A DNA stretch of 49,280 nt. Source: Asparagopsis taxiformis. Its lineage: Eukaryota > Rhodophyta > Florideophyceae > Bonnemaisoniales > Bonnemaisoniaceae. The notes below the pieces were generated by a model. That model worked only from the letters and a program-made list of their open reading frames with translations. It did no database searches and was not told where the DNA came from. The stretch is taken from positions 1-49,280 of the forward strand of contig JALQPE010000729.1 of NCBI GenBank assembly GCA_030407315.1, read 5' to 3'. The position numbers and the translations under genes were made by a program. Shown piece after piece: positions 1-11,500 of this stretch (position 1 is the stretch's first letter; each line of letters starts with the position of its first letter).

Positions 1-121
1 TGTGTTTCGGAAGTGGACGCGGACGTCCAGTCTCTCTAGTACGGGTCCTAGTCGGCCCCGAGATTTACTAGAACAAATGAACGTCCGCGTCCAAAAAAAA
101 TAAAAAATTTTTGGATGCGGA

Positions 122-250
122 CGTCCACTTTCTCTAGTACATATGGCGGAATACTAGGGCCCGACATCCACTTTCTCTAGTACATATGGCGGAATACTAG
201 GACCCGACATCCACTTTCTCTAGTACATATGGCGGAATACTAGGACCCGA
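122..250. repeat. 43-bp tandem repeat, 3 copies
   Basis: Three head-to-tail 43-bp units start at 122, 165 and 208, each containing ACTTTCTCTAGTACATATGG and ending in a CCCGA block. Differences are single bases. The preceding 120 bp are rich in GGACGTCC-type half-palindromes in both orientations. No credible coding sequence is seen from 1 to 380. Confidence 0.9.
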
Positions 251-380
251 CATCCAGTATACAATATATCAGCGAAAACCGGGAGGGAAGAAATTACAGC
301 GGATGGTAAATTCAGGGCCCATATCGGACCGTATTTTATTCTCTCATTTAGGAAACTGCTCGTATACAATACGTCTCTCT

Positions 381-524
381 AGAATAGGGAATACATATCT
401 GGTCAGAATAGGAAATAAATACCCGGTTAGAATAGGAAATACGTATCCAGCCAGAATACGGAATATGTATCCAGCCAGAATACGAAATACGTATCCAGCC
501 AGAATACAAAATACCTGTCAGCAT
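381..524. repeat. 24-bp tandem repeat, 6 copies
   Basis: Six consecutive 24-bp units, each starting AGAATA and usually ending TATCCAGCC, run from 381 to 524. Because 24 is a multiple of three, frames on both strands stay open and give repetitive peptides, for example a Tyr-Ser-Gly-Trp-Ile repeat on the minus strand. I see no start context or conserved domain supporting a real protein. Confidence 0.9.
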
Positions 525-789
525 ATCGTCGATCACCCATCTCCCTCAATATCGCGTTCTCCCTACCATCCGAACGCCATGCACCACCGTCCGCACATAC
601 TTCAAGAACCCTCACGACCTAGATTACAAAAATCCGCTCCTTCCCAATTCCATCCCCGCTTTCCTCGACACCACCCCAGCCCATTAAATCATCAAGACAT
701 CAAACATGAACATGGTCAGCAAAATCTTACACCACTTGAAACCACTCTCACTTCTATCGTATGCCCGAAAATATACACATACCAGAAAC

Positions 790-1860
790 ACCTCACAGCT
801 TCATTCCCCATCTTCCTACATCCCTTCTTCACTCTCCTTCAGTCCTGCCGTTCCTGCTTCACCACTCCTGCATCACATATAAAACATCAACCCCAACAGT
901 CAGATTCAAAAGCAACGCTTACCACGACAGATATCCTAGAAACTCCCTTACTTACCTCTCCGAGAGGATGAGTGAATCATCCATCCTACACAAAATACAA
1001 ACCATGATCCAAAAACCTTGCAATGAATAATCAAAGTCAGCAGTCCATATCTTCGCAAAACAAGTCTTGGTGCTCAGTGAAACTTACCTTCTGTCATCAA
1101 CATTCCTGCACCATCTACACAACATCGGAATCAACCACAACAGTCAGACCCAAAACCAACCTTCCCTCGCTGCTTACTTTCAAAACTCGCACACTTACCT
1201 TCGCTCCACACAATACACACCATGACTCAATAGGCTTCCAATGAAAAATATCGCATCAACGGAAATAGTCATACTCAAAACCAACCTTCCCTCGCTGCTT
1301 ACTTTCAAAACTCGCACACTTACCTTACCTGTTCCATCCTGCACACAATAAAAACCATAAATCACGTAATCGTGTAGCCAAGAAAAGTAGTCAGCATTCC
1401 GCATCTTCGCACAACCGGTCTGGGCGCCCAATGTGACTTACCTTCCGTCATCACTATTCCTCCATCACCTACGCAACATCGGAATCAATCGCAACAGTCA
1501 GATTGAAAACCAACGTTTCCCTCGCTACATACCCTGAGAACTCGCAAATGTACCTCTCATCCATCCTACACACAATACAAACCATGATCCAAAAACCTTG
1601 CAATGAATAATAATCATAGTCAGCAGTCCATATCTTCGCAAAACAAGTCTTGGTGCCAAGTGAAACTTACCTTCTGTCATCAACATTCCTGCATCATCTA
1701 CACAACATCGGAATCAACCACAACAGTCAGACTCAAAACCAACCTTCCCTCGCAGCACACTTTCAAAACTTCACGTACCTCTCTTCCATCCTCCGCTCAA
1801 TACACACCATGAGTCAACAGGCTTCCAATGAAAAATATCGCATTAACGGACCTCGAGAGT
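790..1860. repeat. Diverged tandem duplication carrying micro-exon-like units
   Basis: The stretch 1023-1260 is repeated about 580 bp later at 1603-1850 with high identity. Shorter, more diverged partial copies lie at about 800-1022 and 1380-1602. Each copy contains, on the minus strand, an AG / short conserved segment / GTAAGT arrangement. Plus-strand ORFs through the region are proline/serine/threonine-rich and do not look like conserved proteins. Confidence 0.75.
956..1790 (-). other. Candidate micro-exon gene (serial 27-nt and 12-nt exons)
   Basis: Read on the minus strand, candidate exons lie at 1779-1790 (12 nt), 1671-1697 (27 nt), 1554-1565 (12 nt), 1442-1468 (27 nt), 1088-1114 (27 nt) and 956-985 (30 nt). 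Each is preceded by AG and followed by GTAAGT or GTAC. All lengths are multiples of three. In one common phase the 27-nt exons encode DAGMLMTE, DGGIVMTE and GAGMLMTE, and the 12- and 30-nt exons begin Gly-Trp. Conserved phase and conservative substitutions are what coding exons would show. The units at about 1195-1210 and 1324-1338 are damaged; one would give an in-phase stop. No known family is recognised and neither end of the gene is identified. The splice sites and peptides are visible; that they are spliced together is inference. Confidence 0.4.
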
Positions 1861-1876
1861 AGAGGATGGAACGAAG

Positions 1877-1914
1877 GTACGTGCGCGAATCTTGATCAAG
1901 ATTCGCGCACGTAC
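1877..1914. repeat. 38-bp perfect palindrome, no spacer
   Basis: The 19-bp left arm (1877-1895, beginning GTACGTGCGCG) is exactly reverse-complementary to 1896-1914 with no unpaired base between them. It lies about 600 bp upstream of the Plavaka-like transposase start and at the edge of the micro-exon-like repeat. Confidence 0.95.
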
Positions 1915-2510
1915 AAAGCAAAGGCGGTCAAAGAATATCAGTCGGTGATGATGGCGGAGTGGAGCCTGCGGCGTCGACCGGACAGCTTTCTGCGTCCGCT
2001 TAAGTCTTGCTGTGCATACTCGAAATCATCGCCGGCAGTGAGATTGAGTATGGCCCAAGCCATGGTCTCTGAATCCCCGAACAATGAGATCCGGATCGAG
2101 AACAACGAATATAAACATATAATCATATATATGAGAATCCATTTGCTTTCCTTACATGATCCGTGGCATATCCGCTGTAAAGCACATTCAGATTCCACGA
2201 AGTTCGGAAATAAAAAAGTTTATTATTACAAATGAATTAATTGAAAATTCATCTCCCAGGCAGTCGTTCGTCCTTCCATGCACACGTTGCCAGCACGCAA
2301 TGTGATGTAACAGTTGGAAATGATTGAACTCTTGGTTAAATTCCACCGTTGGGATGTCAGCTGGAGTGAGCACAAAACTACTACCCACAAAACTACGAAC
2401 ACGTTACATTCCAAGTCTCGAAAGCACCACAAAAATAAAATTGGTCGCATCTGGACGGCACAGTCTCCCCTGTTCAGCTCGCAATCCTCCCTTTTGCGTC
2501 AAAACTCGAC
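1915..2510. other. Gene-free upstream stretch
   Basis: Between the palindrome and the transposase start there is no convincing ORF or repeat. An AT-rich patch with AATAAA and TTTATTATTA lies near 2208-2240. It may hold the transposase promoter, but no clear TATA box is placed close to the ATG. Confidence 0.5.
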
Positions 2511-5500
2511 ATGGAATGCAAGTATGAAGGGTGCTTCTACTACTGCGTAGATGGTTATGCGCTCGCGCTGCATGAGCGAACGTGTCGCTACCGTTTCAAC
2601 CCCTCTCCCCAACATTTCAACAACGCTCGTGTCCCTGCCGTCACCCATGAGCCTGCTCGAAACGGCGACCATGATTCCCCGCAACCCAGCTCCCCAGACC
2701 CAGAATCTGGTCGTGCTTCCTCCAGCGACTCACCCTGTGACGCTCCACTGCCACCAACCTCAACCCCCTCCCGCGCAGACCTCCTCGTGCAATCCCTCGC
2801 CGCCAGTCTCACAACCCTCGAGTACAAGGCCGGCGCTGGCCGCGTGAGCGAAGTCATCACCATCCTACAAGACCCCGCATTCTCCCTAGAAAAGTTCAAC
2901 AGCGCCGTTCGCACCGTAGAAGAATGTCGCCACGTTACCGCTTCCATGGTCGAAACACATTTCCGCACCGAAGGTTACAAGAGCCACATCATTCCAGACA
3001 AAACTGGTAAGTACTCGGCACAGCTGTACCTCCGCGACCCAGTCGACATGCTCCGCAGGCAGTTAGCACTGGCTAACGACCAAAATACTCTCTTCCACCC
3101 CTCCCCACAGACCGCCCCAGACGGCACCGCAATATTTTCTCATCCCCTACACACAGAATTCGCGAAAAAGCTGCACCAGGTTACTAGACAGCGCGTGCAG
3201 CTCTCGGAAGATCCACAGGTCGTATGGGCAGAGGAAACGGATCCCACACCTTCCTCCTTTGCCGGCCTCCTCCAAGTGTACTCCGACAAGAGCAGCACAA
3301 GCCTCAAGAGCTCCGCAATCGTCGCATACCCCATACACGTCACACTGCTCAACTTCTCCGCCCCCCTCCGTCGCCACTGCATCCGTACCGGCCTCACCAT
3401 CGTCGGGTATCTTCCGTACATTGTGAACCCTTCGTCCAACGCCTTGTTCGGTGATGAAATGCCGACAACCTCTAGTTCTGCTAGTCGCGCTCGCAAAATT
3501 GATATTCTTCATAAAGCACTCGAAAAAGTGTTTTCGTCCCTATCCACCGCGTTCTCTTCCGGGTTCCCCTGCACAGACTCCACTGCAACTGCCCGCCAAT
3601 GCTTTCCCATCCTAGCCAATTATTGCTGCGACTTTCCAGAGGCCAAAGAGCTGTCATGCACTCGCAACAGCACTACCACCACACATCCCTGCCACCGCTG
3701 CTACATCCCCGCCACTCAACTTGAATCCACCGCGCCACACCAGCCCCGCTCCCTCGATGATACACGCTCTGCACGCCAAGAGAGCGCTCAGGAGCATACA
3801 ACTGCTCCGCTCGAAGCTCTCTCCCTCCTCGAACAACACTCTGTCCTCGAATCGACCGCTCTTTTACCCACCAACAGTCCCCTAGACCCCTACAACATTT
3901 TCTCCTTCGAGCCTCTGCACAATCTCCACCTCGGCATCTCAAAGCTCATCAAACAGTGCATTGTCCACCGCCTCAGCTCCCCAGACCTCACCACCACCAC
4001 TGCCTCCCATTCCGGGACACCTCGCACCTTCAAGAAGGTGAAAAAATCCATCCTCGCCGGCTCAAACAGCATTCTGTCCGCTATCGAACGCGACTACTAC
4101 ATCACCGGTCTTCATGTCGACTTCTCCAAGGGTGAGAAGGGCACCAATTTGAACGGCCTCTTCACGGAGGACGGCATACGCGGCATGCTCGCAGCCAAAG
4201 ACTATCACCATGTCGACATGGTGTTCCCTTTCATCGCAGCATTCATTGACACATGCTGTGACGAAGTAGATACAGCCCCCCTCACTTCCATCTGCACGCA
4301 ATACTCTGACCTCGTCGCATGGGTCATGAAACGCGGTCGCATCAAGCACTGGACTGCCGCCGAACTAGAAAGCCTCCAAAACTCCATTTCCTATTTCAAA
4401 CAATCAATGCTCTCCACCCTCGGCCCATTCCACACCACAGGTCTCAAAACTTTCAAGTTCCATCTTCTAGACCATCTTCCCGGTGACTTGCAGAGATATG
4501 GCGCCCTGGAACACATTGATGCAGGCCCCTACGAACACTCGCATCTTCTGTTCAAACAGAGTTATAGGAAAACCTCTCGAAGGCGCTCCACAGCCATGGA
4601 AGAGACTATTCGCCACATGGAATTCTCCTTGGCCACTCCAACTGGTCATACCCCATCGAACACATTGGGAAACGCACGCATGATATCGCCCACAGACGGT
4701 GCAGTACTCGTTCGCGACGGATTCACCGTTGCACTGCACGACTTTGCCTCCCTGCTGCCCGATGCAACCCTCCTCGTTGCAGATATCGACGGACAGCCCG
4801 ATCCTGCCACTCTTTTGCCTCTGCACAACTCCTCGTTCCCGTCTGGCACCATAACGCTATTCCAGCAACTCGGTGACACAGCTGCACAAGCGTTCCTCAC
4901 CCTCGCTAGACTGCGCGCCACGGCAGAAGGCCCTCCAATACATGACATGGACATTTCCGTCACCGCGGTAAAGTCCGCCTACGTCATGGGAGGGTACGTC
5001 CCAGATGCCGACGACTTTGACCCGCACAGTGGCATGCTTCGCCCCACAAACGTGTCGAGGCACAAGCAGCAGCGCGTCTTTGCAACTTCATCATTCGGCC
5101 CCGCAAAGAGATCGCAGTACTCCTTTGTCGTCATCTCCGGAACTGCCGATGACTACAGAACCATATGGGTAGGGCGCGTCCTGGCACTGGTACGCCTGCA
5201 GTCTCCAAACCTGTTTCAACCTGTAGAACTCGCTTTCGTTCAGTATATGACCTGCTTTGCCCCAAAAACCGCTGTGGAAAAATCACTTGGGTGCATTTGT
5301 TTAAAGTGGTCCACATGGGACCCGGACAACGGATCCGTTGACAGCAATGACACTGCATCCCACAGTGCAGGTGGTCCTTGGTTTGACCTCATTCCTGCAT
5401 CTACTATATCTGGCACCGTGCACATCGTACGAAGTAACTTTCCAGTCAAGCCATTTACGAAACAAATGCACTGGTCGGACCACCGTTTCTATCTCAACCG

Positions 5501-5552
5501 CTTCTACACCAACACTGATTACCAGTTCACAGATGATAATGAAGAAGAATAA
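2511..5552 (+). CDS. Plavaka-like DDE transposase
   Basis: A 1,013-aa protein that probably acts in the nucleus to cut and join element ends. It opens with a C2HC zinc finger (Cys3, Cys8, His21, Cys25) followed by a serine/proline-rich linker, the layout seen in fungal Plavaka transposases. The core matches that family by eye: a YSDK segment with Asp259 followed by a YP...L..N block and VGYLP near 290; CCDFPE with Asp374 followed by a Cys-x2-Cys pair (PCHRC); an LHNLHLGISK segment near 470; and a T.K.H.L.H..GDL...G followed by an EHSHLLFKQSYR-type segment near 650-690. These resemble the two catalytic aspartates and the distal acidic region of the DDE fold, though the third residue is not certain. 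The ATG at 2511 immediately precedes the zinc finger. The stop codon is embedded in AATAAA (5548-5553), a possible polyadenylation signal. The next gene converges 77 bp downstream. The ORF is intact, so the element may be recent. Confidence 0.8.
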   Translation: MECKYEGCFYYCVDGYALALHERTCRYRFNPSPQHFNNARVPAVTHEPARNGDHDSPQPSSPDPESGRASSSDSPCDAPLPPTSTPSRADLLVQSLAASLTTLEYKAGAGRVSEVITILQDPAFSLEKFNSAVRTVEECRHVTASMVETHFRTEGYKSHIIPDKTGKYSAQLYLRDPVDMLRRQLALANDQNTLFHPSPQTAPDGTAIFSHPLHTEFAKKLHQVTRQRVQLSEDPQVVWAEETDPTPSSFAGLLQVYSDKSSTSLKSSAIVAYPIHVTLLNFSAPLRRHCIRTGLTIVGYLPYIVNPSSNALFGDEMPTTSSSASRARKIDILHKALEKVFSSLSTAFSSGFPCTDSTATARQCFPILANYCCDFPEAKELSCTRNSTTTTHPCHRCYIPATQLESTAPHQPRSLDDTRSARQESAQEHTTAPLEALSLLEQHSVLESTALLPTNSPLDPYNIFSFEPLHNLHLGISKLIKQCIVHRLSSPDLTTTTASHSGTPRTFKKVKKSILAGSNSILSAIERDYYITGLHVDFSKGEKGTNLNGLFTEDGIRGMLAAKDYHHVDMVFPFIAAFIDTCCDEVDTAPLTSICTQYSDLVAWVMKRGRIKHWTAAELESLQNSISYFKQSMLSTLGPFHTTGLKTFKFHLLDHLPGDLQRYGALEHIDAGPYEHSHLLFKQSYRKTSRRRSTAMEETIRHMEFSLATPTGHTPSNTLGNARMISPTDGAVLVRDGFTVALHDFASLLPDATLLVADIDGQPDPATLLPLHNSSFPSGTITLFQQLGDTAAQAFLTLARLRATAEGPPIHDMDISVTAVKSAYVMGGYVPDADDFDPHSGMLRPTNVSRHKQQRVFATSSFGPAKRSQYSFVVISGTADDYRTIWVGRVLALVRLQSPNLFQPVELAFVQYMTCFAPKTAVEKSLGCICLKWSTWDPDNGSVDSNDTASHSAGGPWFDLIPASTISGTVHIVRSNFPVKPFTKQMHWSDHRFYLNRFYTNTDYQFTDDNEEE

Positions 5553-5629
5553 ATCTAAATCGTAGCACTCTATTGATAATGTACTACATGATAAGCCTTC
5601 TAGTCAACGTCACATTTACTGCACTAATT

Positions 5630-7913
5630 TCAACCATCCTCCATTACGCCAAAACCGTTATCAGCAGTTGCTGCATGGCGCCGCTCCATGCCCCCATACT
5701 GTGGGGCATTGATTTCTACATTCAGGTTTGCACTCAGGTGTCCAGCATATGGGTCAACGGCGAAAAGTTCTGCGCCAATTAGTCCTTGCGCAATCACACA
5801 ATCCATTACAGCACCGAGGTTTGACGTAATATGCGATTGAATCCAATCCTCGGACACTAGAACAAGTGATGAGCAGCGGTTTACATCATCAACGACATGA
5901 ACAATTCCAGACCCCTCTCCGCTTTGCCACACTTCAACAGCCTCTCTCGTCACAGTACGGCTTGCAAACACATGCCGTGACTGTGCACTAGTCCGCTGTT
6001 CGCTCTCGACAACGTCCGTTTCTTCCCTTGCTTGCGAGCCTTGGAGACAAGACATGCAGTACACCACCATACCAACTAATTGCTGAAAAGCTACCCCAAC
6101 ATATTGACTGTACCGCCTTGTAAACTCCTTCTGCCGTGCACCTTCTTTCCCCTTCGGTTCATCCAAACACTCCACAGTAGTCACTAGCCAAGCATCCAGG
6201 CGCGCCAGCGTTAGTATGCTCGTCTCTATGTCCATTACTTGTTCTGGTCGTATCGAATGACCCCTGAAGATGTCCAGCACATTCACAGCTACTCGGTTGT
6301 TAAACCATGCATCACCATTCACTTCCATTTCGAAGCTGTCAGGAACCATGCCTTTGCTGTATCGCAGCTCTGAGAACGGTGCCGTTCGCCACCTCCCCAT
6401 ATCCAAATCACCGTTGCTTTCCCGTTTCAAAAGCTTCTCAGACGCTTCGCGCTTTTGATCCTCTCGCTCGTCCATCTCAGCTCGCGTCGTCAGCATCGTG
6501 CATCTAGACATTAATTTCGTGTACCCCAGCGAACCGAACAATCTGTCCCTCGCATTACGCTTCCGTGCACTCATCACGTCGGACAGTTTCTGCGTCACCT
6601 TCACTTTCAATTCCTTCCTCCCCGCCACAGCCTCTTGACAGCACACACGCTGCTCCTCATCGGAAAACACATCACACCACGGACTTTGACGCAGTACGTG
6701 TCGCACCAAGTCATTCAGCAGATCACTCTCGCCTCTGTACGAAGGTGTATACCACTGCAGATTCTTGATGATGTAGCCCGGAGGGGTAGCAATATATCCT
6801 ACACCGTTTTCGCTCCAAAGTGTCCCTTCTACCGGCTCTACCTCGATGGTACGTCCAGTCCAACGTCTCTGCGTTTGTTCCGCTATAGGGTCCACCTCCA
6901 TAGTCTCGTTCTTGCACCACTTTGTCAGGTTTTCCTCAACCGCCCTAAGAACTCCAAGGTATTTCACAGGAATGGCTTTCTGTATTTTCGACTTACCGCC
7001 ACCGTGATCACTGATTCTACCTGTTCTCGCAATTGCAGTAAGGCTGGCATTTTCCGCCTGCAGAGTTTTCACCTTAGCCTCCAACGCAACTATCTCCGTG
7101 GTGAGCGCCTTGTTTGCTATGTCCTGGCTAAACACTTTTTTCCAGCTCCGCGATCTTCTTCTTCTGCGCATTGATGCGACTCGCCATTAAATCGATGGAT
7201 TCCGGCGGATGCAACCTCTCTGCCCTCACCGTCCCCCCATCTCCCACGCTATCGGGATTATGATGTCCTCCATCGGCAATAGCCTGACGTCGCGGGGGCG
7301 TTACGCGCATATTTGGCACCAATGACAGTCTGTTGTGACGAGGCCCGCACTCCGGCTGCTCTCTCCCCTCAGTACCACCTGACCGCCGATGATAGTTGGC
7401 ATCCTGTGAACGTTGCTCAGAAACAACATCCCTTGCCGCTATCCTCGGGTCCCTGACTGCATTACCTGCTGGGGCTGATGTACTCGGCATAGTTGGCGCA
7501 GTGGGGGTCACAGCCTCCAGTGTCTCGGGAACCCCCGGCTGGGACTCCGTCTGCAGCACCTCCGCATCTGCCAACCCGGGAGGAACTACCTTTGCCATAG
7601 CACTCTGCCGCAATTCCAACATGTTTTGAGCCACTATCATGTCATCATCATGATGTTCACTGTCCCTGCGAGCACGCTTGCCTCGGTCAAGCCCCATCTC
7701 TCTCCGCGCCGTTCCTCCTTCCTCACTTTCTCGCTGCGGATCCCCAGTTCTGCGCCGGTCCGTCTTGCGACTACCGGACCGCGGTTCAATGCTGCCGGTA
7801 GGCCCAGACCGCTTCTTCGCACGGGATTGTCGGGCACTCGATACAGCAGCTGCTGACCGGGTTTTCTGGAGGCCCGGAGGCTTTGGAGCTTTCTTTGCAA
7901 TACGCGGCGGCAT
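5630..7913 (-). CDS. Unrecognised coiled-coil protein, one frameshift
   Basis: Two overlapping minus-strand ORFs (7913-7128 and 7171-5630) look like one gene of about 760 aa broken by a single base at an A6 run near 7140. Removing one A makes the coiled coil continuous: the heptad-rich stretch MASRINAQKKKIAELEK in the first ORF carries on as VFSQDIANKALTTEIVALEA in the second. The N-terminal 240 residues are basic, proline/serine-rich and probably disordered, starting at a good ATG (7913). The C-terminal 450 residues are globular (Trp/Tyr-containing) but match no family I recognise. The gene converges on the Plavaka-like transposase and could be an accessory protein of that element; that is inference. 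A processed +1 frameshift, an assembly error and a true mutation are all possible. Confidence 0.6.
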
Positions 7914-8096
7914 AATGAAGCCTTCCCGGAAGCGATGGAACGATTGAGTTGCACGAGATACAAAAAAGATTGCTGTATAGTGTCGGTAACCACAACGGTC
8001 TGCGATGAACGTTCAGGTCAGGTCAAGTACCGGAGAATACGCCAACAGCCCAGATTGTATACGGTAGGCAGTCATCAACAGTATTTAATGAGGTAC

Positions 8097-8350
8097 AATT
8101 ACAGCTGTCGAGCTAGGCCGCGAGCACCCCTATGTCCGGAAGACGTCCTGATTTGAATTAAAATTTGGGCTATTCTCAAAAACATGCACATGTGAACATG
8201 TTTTTGAGATGGGGGTGTGCCGTACGGCACAATCGACCCGCTGAAATCGATGTTTTTTGCAATATTTTTTTCTGCCCTGAATTGTAGAATTTCTGGGCTG
8301 GACAGCAATGCAACTGAGCTGGACATCCACCGGGCGTCCATTTCAACTTG
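8097..8350 (-). repeat. Dispersed ~200-bp structured repeat, copy A
   Basis: Minus-orientation copy of a repeat also found at 18.4, 19.7 and 20.1 kb. Conserved parts are GTGCCGTACGGCAC (a perfect 14-bp palindrome), a CTCAAAAACATG...CATGTTTTTGAG hairpin, and outer GATTTGGGC...GCCCAAATT arms. This copy and copy D also share an extra flank ending in GACAGCTGTAATT. It lies upstream of, and in the same orientation as, the coiled-coil gene starting at 7913. Confidence 0.9.
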
Positions 8351-8573
8351 GTCTTGTATTTTGCATCTGCACGCATAACAGCAACCAAGCAGTCAGGTTC
8401 ACTGCTCGGACGAAGTGCACCTAGAGTGTGAACGATTGGTTTTTGACAGGCGAGTACTGCTCAATAGGTTTCACCCTGGACTAATGGTGGCTGGACATGC
8501 TGCATTATATGATATACTTCAACTCTGGAACGTAGCTTTATTTGTAGTCGAAATGAAAACATCTTTCGTGACC

Positions 8574-11500
8574 CTAATTCCATGCTCTAAACGCTGTCCC
8601 ATAATGAACGTAGAGCTCCTGCCCCGGACAGATATCGCGGATTGCACGTACTACAATGATCTTCGGATTTTCTAGGTCCTTCGCCTTGAGCTTCTTCCCC
8701 GTCGAACCGCTGCTGTAGTTCTCGACAAACTCGACGTTGGCCATCCGCCTGGTGTCTTCCGCCGGAGTGTCCTCACCTCGCAAATACCGCGGGTCGTTGA
8801 TGAACTGTGCCGAACAGAACGGAGCCGGAACAATCCAAATTGGATGCTCGATGTTTTCGTCGTCCTCCGCTGTTGCATACAGCTTGATGGCATACATCAA
8901 GAATGTTTCCTTCGTTATCGCCATGTGACCCTCTCCGTACGCGAACCTCATCGACTCCTTGCTCATATCAGAGTACACAACAGTTCCGTAGTATGCACAT
9001 ACTTCGTCGCCAACATTAAATGTCTGTTCAGCGAAGAGCCCTCTTCCTGCATTTGGATGCTTAATCAGCGATGGTCGAACGCTCAATTTTTTCGCAACAC
9101 AATCGTGTGCCCGCATCACGCGAGGGTTTTCAGTTTGCAACCAGCGGCGCAGGGAAGGTGGCCAATAATGTACCGGTTTTTCCATGTGCTCGTGCGACGC
9201 AATCGACTCTGGGCACAGCTGCCAGAGGTACTGCCGAATATTTTTCGGGAACCTCTGGTACAGGGGAAGGCCAGGTGGGGGTTCGATGATCCTGCGTTCC
9301 CTCTGTGTACGCATCGTGACAGAAGGGGACGCCCAGAACTTCTCAGCACTCTGTTTCGCTTCTGTCGTGACCCTCATGTCAGTGTTGTTTGAAAGAATTA
9401 CACGTGACATGACTGCACACAGCTTTGGAAGCGATCGTGCCACACACAATTTGTCCATGTCACTGCCGACGAAAACACGGTGCTCAGGCAAGCTCATAGC
9501 TGCTTTTCCCGTTGCGAAAGTGCCAGAGAATGGATCGACAACAATATCACCAGGCTGTGAATGCTGGCTGATCAACTCCATCATGAGAGCGACACTCTTC
9601 TGCTCTGCACGAACTCTGACCGTAGCACCGGTTGTGCTCCTTGTTCGCCACACCATCTCATTCGAATCGATGGCGGGCATATTGATGGTGACGTTGCACC
9701 ACGCCGGGTACGTGCCGTCCATGTATCCATGGTTCCTATAGGCCACCATCTCGCTTCCAGTCTTGAACGGAACACCTCGCTTCCAGAAGTGGATAGCGAC
9801 CTCTGCCATGTTCATGCGTTGGTACCTCTTCCGCCCCGGCATTTGATAGAGGTGCCCAGGTAGTCGGACAAACAACAGAGGTACCTCGTCAACGAAGAAA
9901 ACTGAATTCCGAACGACGTCCTCCTCCTCCTCCTCATCCGCACTTTCTTCGCCACTGTGCTGCGATGCTTCGGAGTCCGAATTCATGGACGTAACCTCTT
10001 CTTCATCCGACCCGTCATCACTGGCAGCAGCATCGGTTGGGCCTTCTGACTGCGGTCCTTTGTACGTTTCCAAGTAATGGAACCATTCGTAGAACTGCAA
10101 AACGGAGCAGAACACGATGCCGTGGCCACCGGGGCGCAACAGCTCGTCAAACACTTCGATGCTAGCCTGCATATCTTCTGCAGTTAGCCTGTCGTACGAA
10201 GAGTTGGAATCGTTCCTCTTCCGACGAACATTGTAGGGCGGATCAGTCAGAATGAGCTGAACGTTGCCCGTGATGGGCACGTGTTCTCGGCTCTCGTCGG
10301 CACTGACCAAATCTTCGAAAGGGACGTCGTACACCCGGCAATACTGACTCATTTTCGAAAGAAAGTCCTTTGCGAGAGCCTGCCCTTCACTTTCCTGCTC
10401 TTCTGTCGCATGGGGTGACGGTGACGGGGGAGACGGCCCTTGGGCAGTAAGACTGGTCCTCCTAGGTCCAAGTTGAAGCCTGGTTGTGTGTCTTGTCAAC
10501 GGAACCAAACCTCTCCCTCCTGTGTTGCGACGAGTGGGAGTGTCATCAACCGGCTTGGGGACCTTTTCTGCGTCCGCGGCTTGTGGTGCCGGGCGGAGGA
10601 CAGCCATAACGTCTTCGTCGAGGGTGTCAAAGTACGCTGGCAGCTTGTCCGGATTTCCGCTTGACAAGTATATTTCCAGCGCCCCCCAGCGGTCGGACTC
10701 CGGCCAGGTGTACAGGTCCGGGTTGACGATAAGAAACTGCAACCGGTCGAAGAACTTCCTCACAAGGTCCCTAAATGCACTGTGCTGCGCACTGGTTCTT
10801 GTCTCTACTTTTCCACCATATCCATCAGGATGAGATAGGGGAGCTTTGTCGTGGTAGAGATCTAGCTTCTGCTCCATCGGTGCGAATAGACCTTCATCGA
10901 GCACGTCAAACCAATGCTCACTGCTGTCGAAAATGATGTACGGCGCCATCAACTCTTCGAAGCTGGAAAACTTTGCGGCGAAGGCCACATCGGTCCAAGC
11001 ATGGTATAAAACTTGAACCACGTAACAAGCTCGATTAGTGCTTTTCCGATGGGCTGGGACGCGTGCGGCTTCGTTCCCCTCTTCGGCCGCGTCGCCTATT
11101 CGGCGACGCGGCAGGTTCTTGTTGTGATTTCGGATGATAGACAACGCTTGTAAATACATCAATACCTCGAACGTTTCCGGTGGAGCAAGAACGAAGGCGC
11201 TTGGTTCCCCGCGCTGCGGCGCCTGTAGTGGCGAAGGAAGCATGTTACATCCAATAAGGAAGGTCTGCGGCACGATCCCAGAAAGGATGCAGTGCTCAAC
11301 CCATTGCCCGATAAGCTCATCCTGTCTTGAAAACTCGGCAATGGGTAATGCCAGACGAACAATCTGCTTGGCTCGCTCAACGTTCATCTCTGCCATGACG
11401 ATTTCGGCAACATCCGCCTCGACTCCAGCATTCTTCGAACGACCGCTGAAGGCCATGCTGAGTCGACCTTGCAGCGCCAGAAATTGTTCTTCCGTCACAG

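Noticed and set aside
303..971. 222-codon plus-strand ORF
   Set aside because: It runs through the 24-bp tandem repeat and low-complexity Pro/Ser/His sequence, overlapping the better-supported minus-strand micro-exon pattern.
8667..9392. Plus-strand ORFs of 182-185 codons opposite the methyltransferase-SET gene
   Set aside because: They are antisense shadows of a gene with clear conserved motifs.
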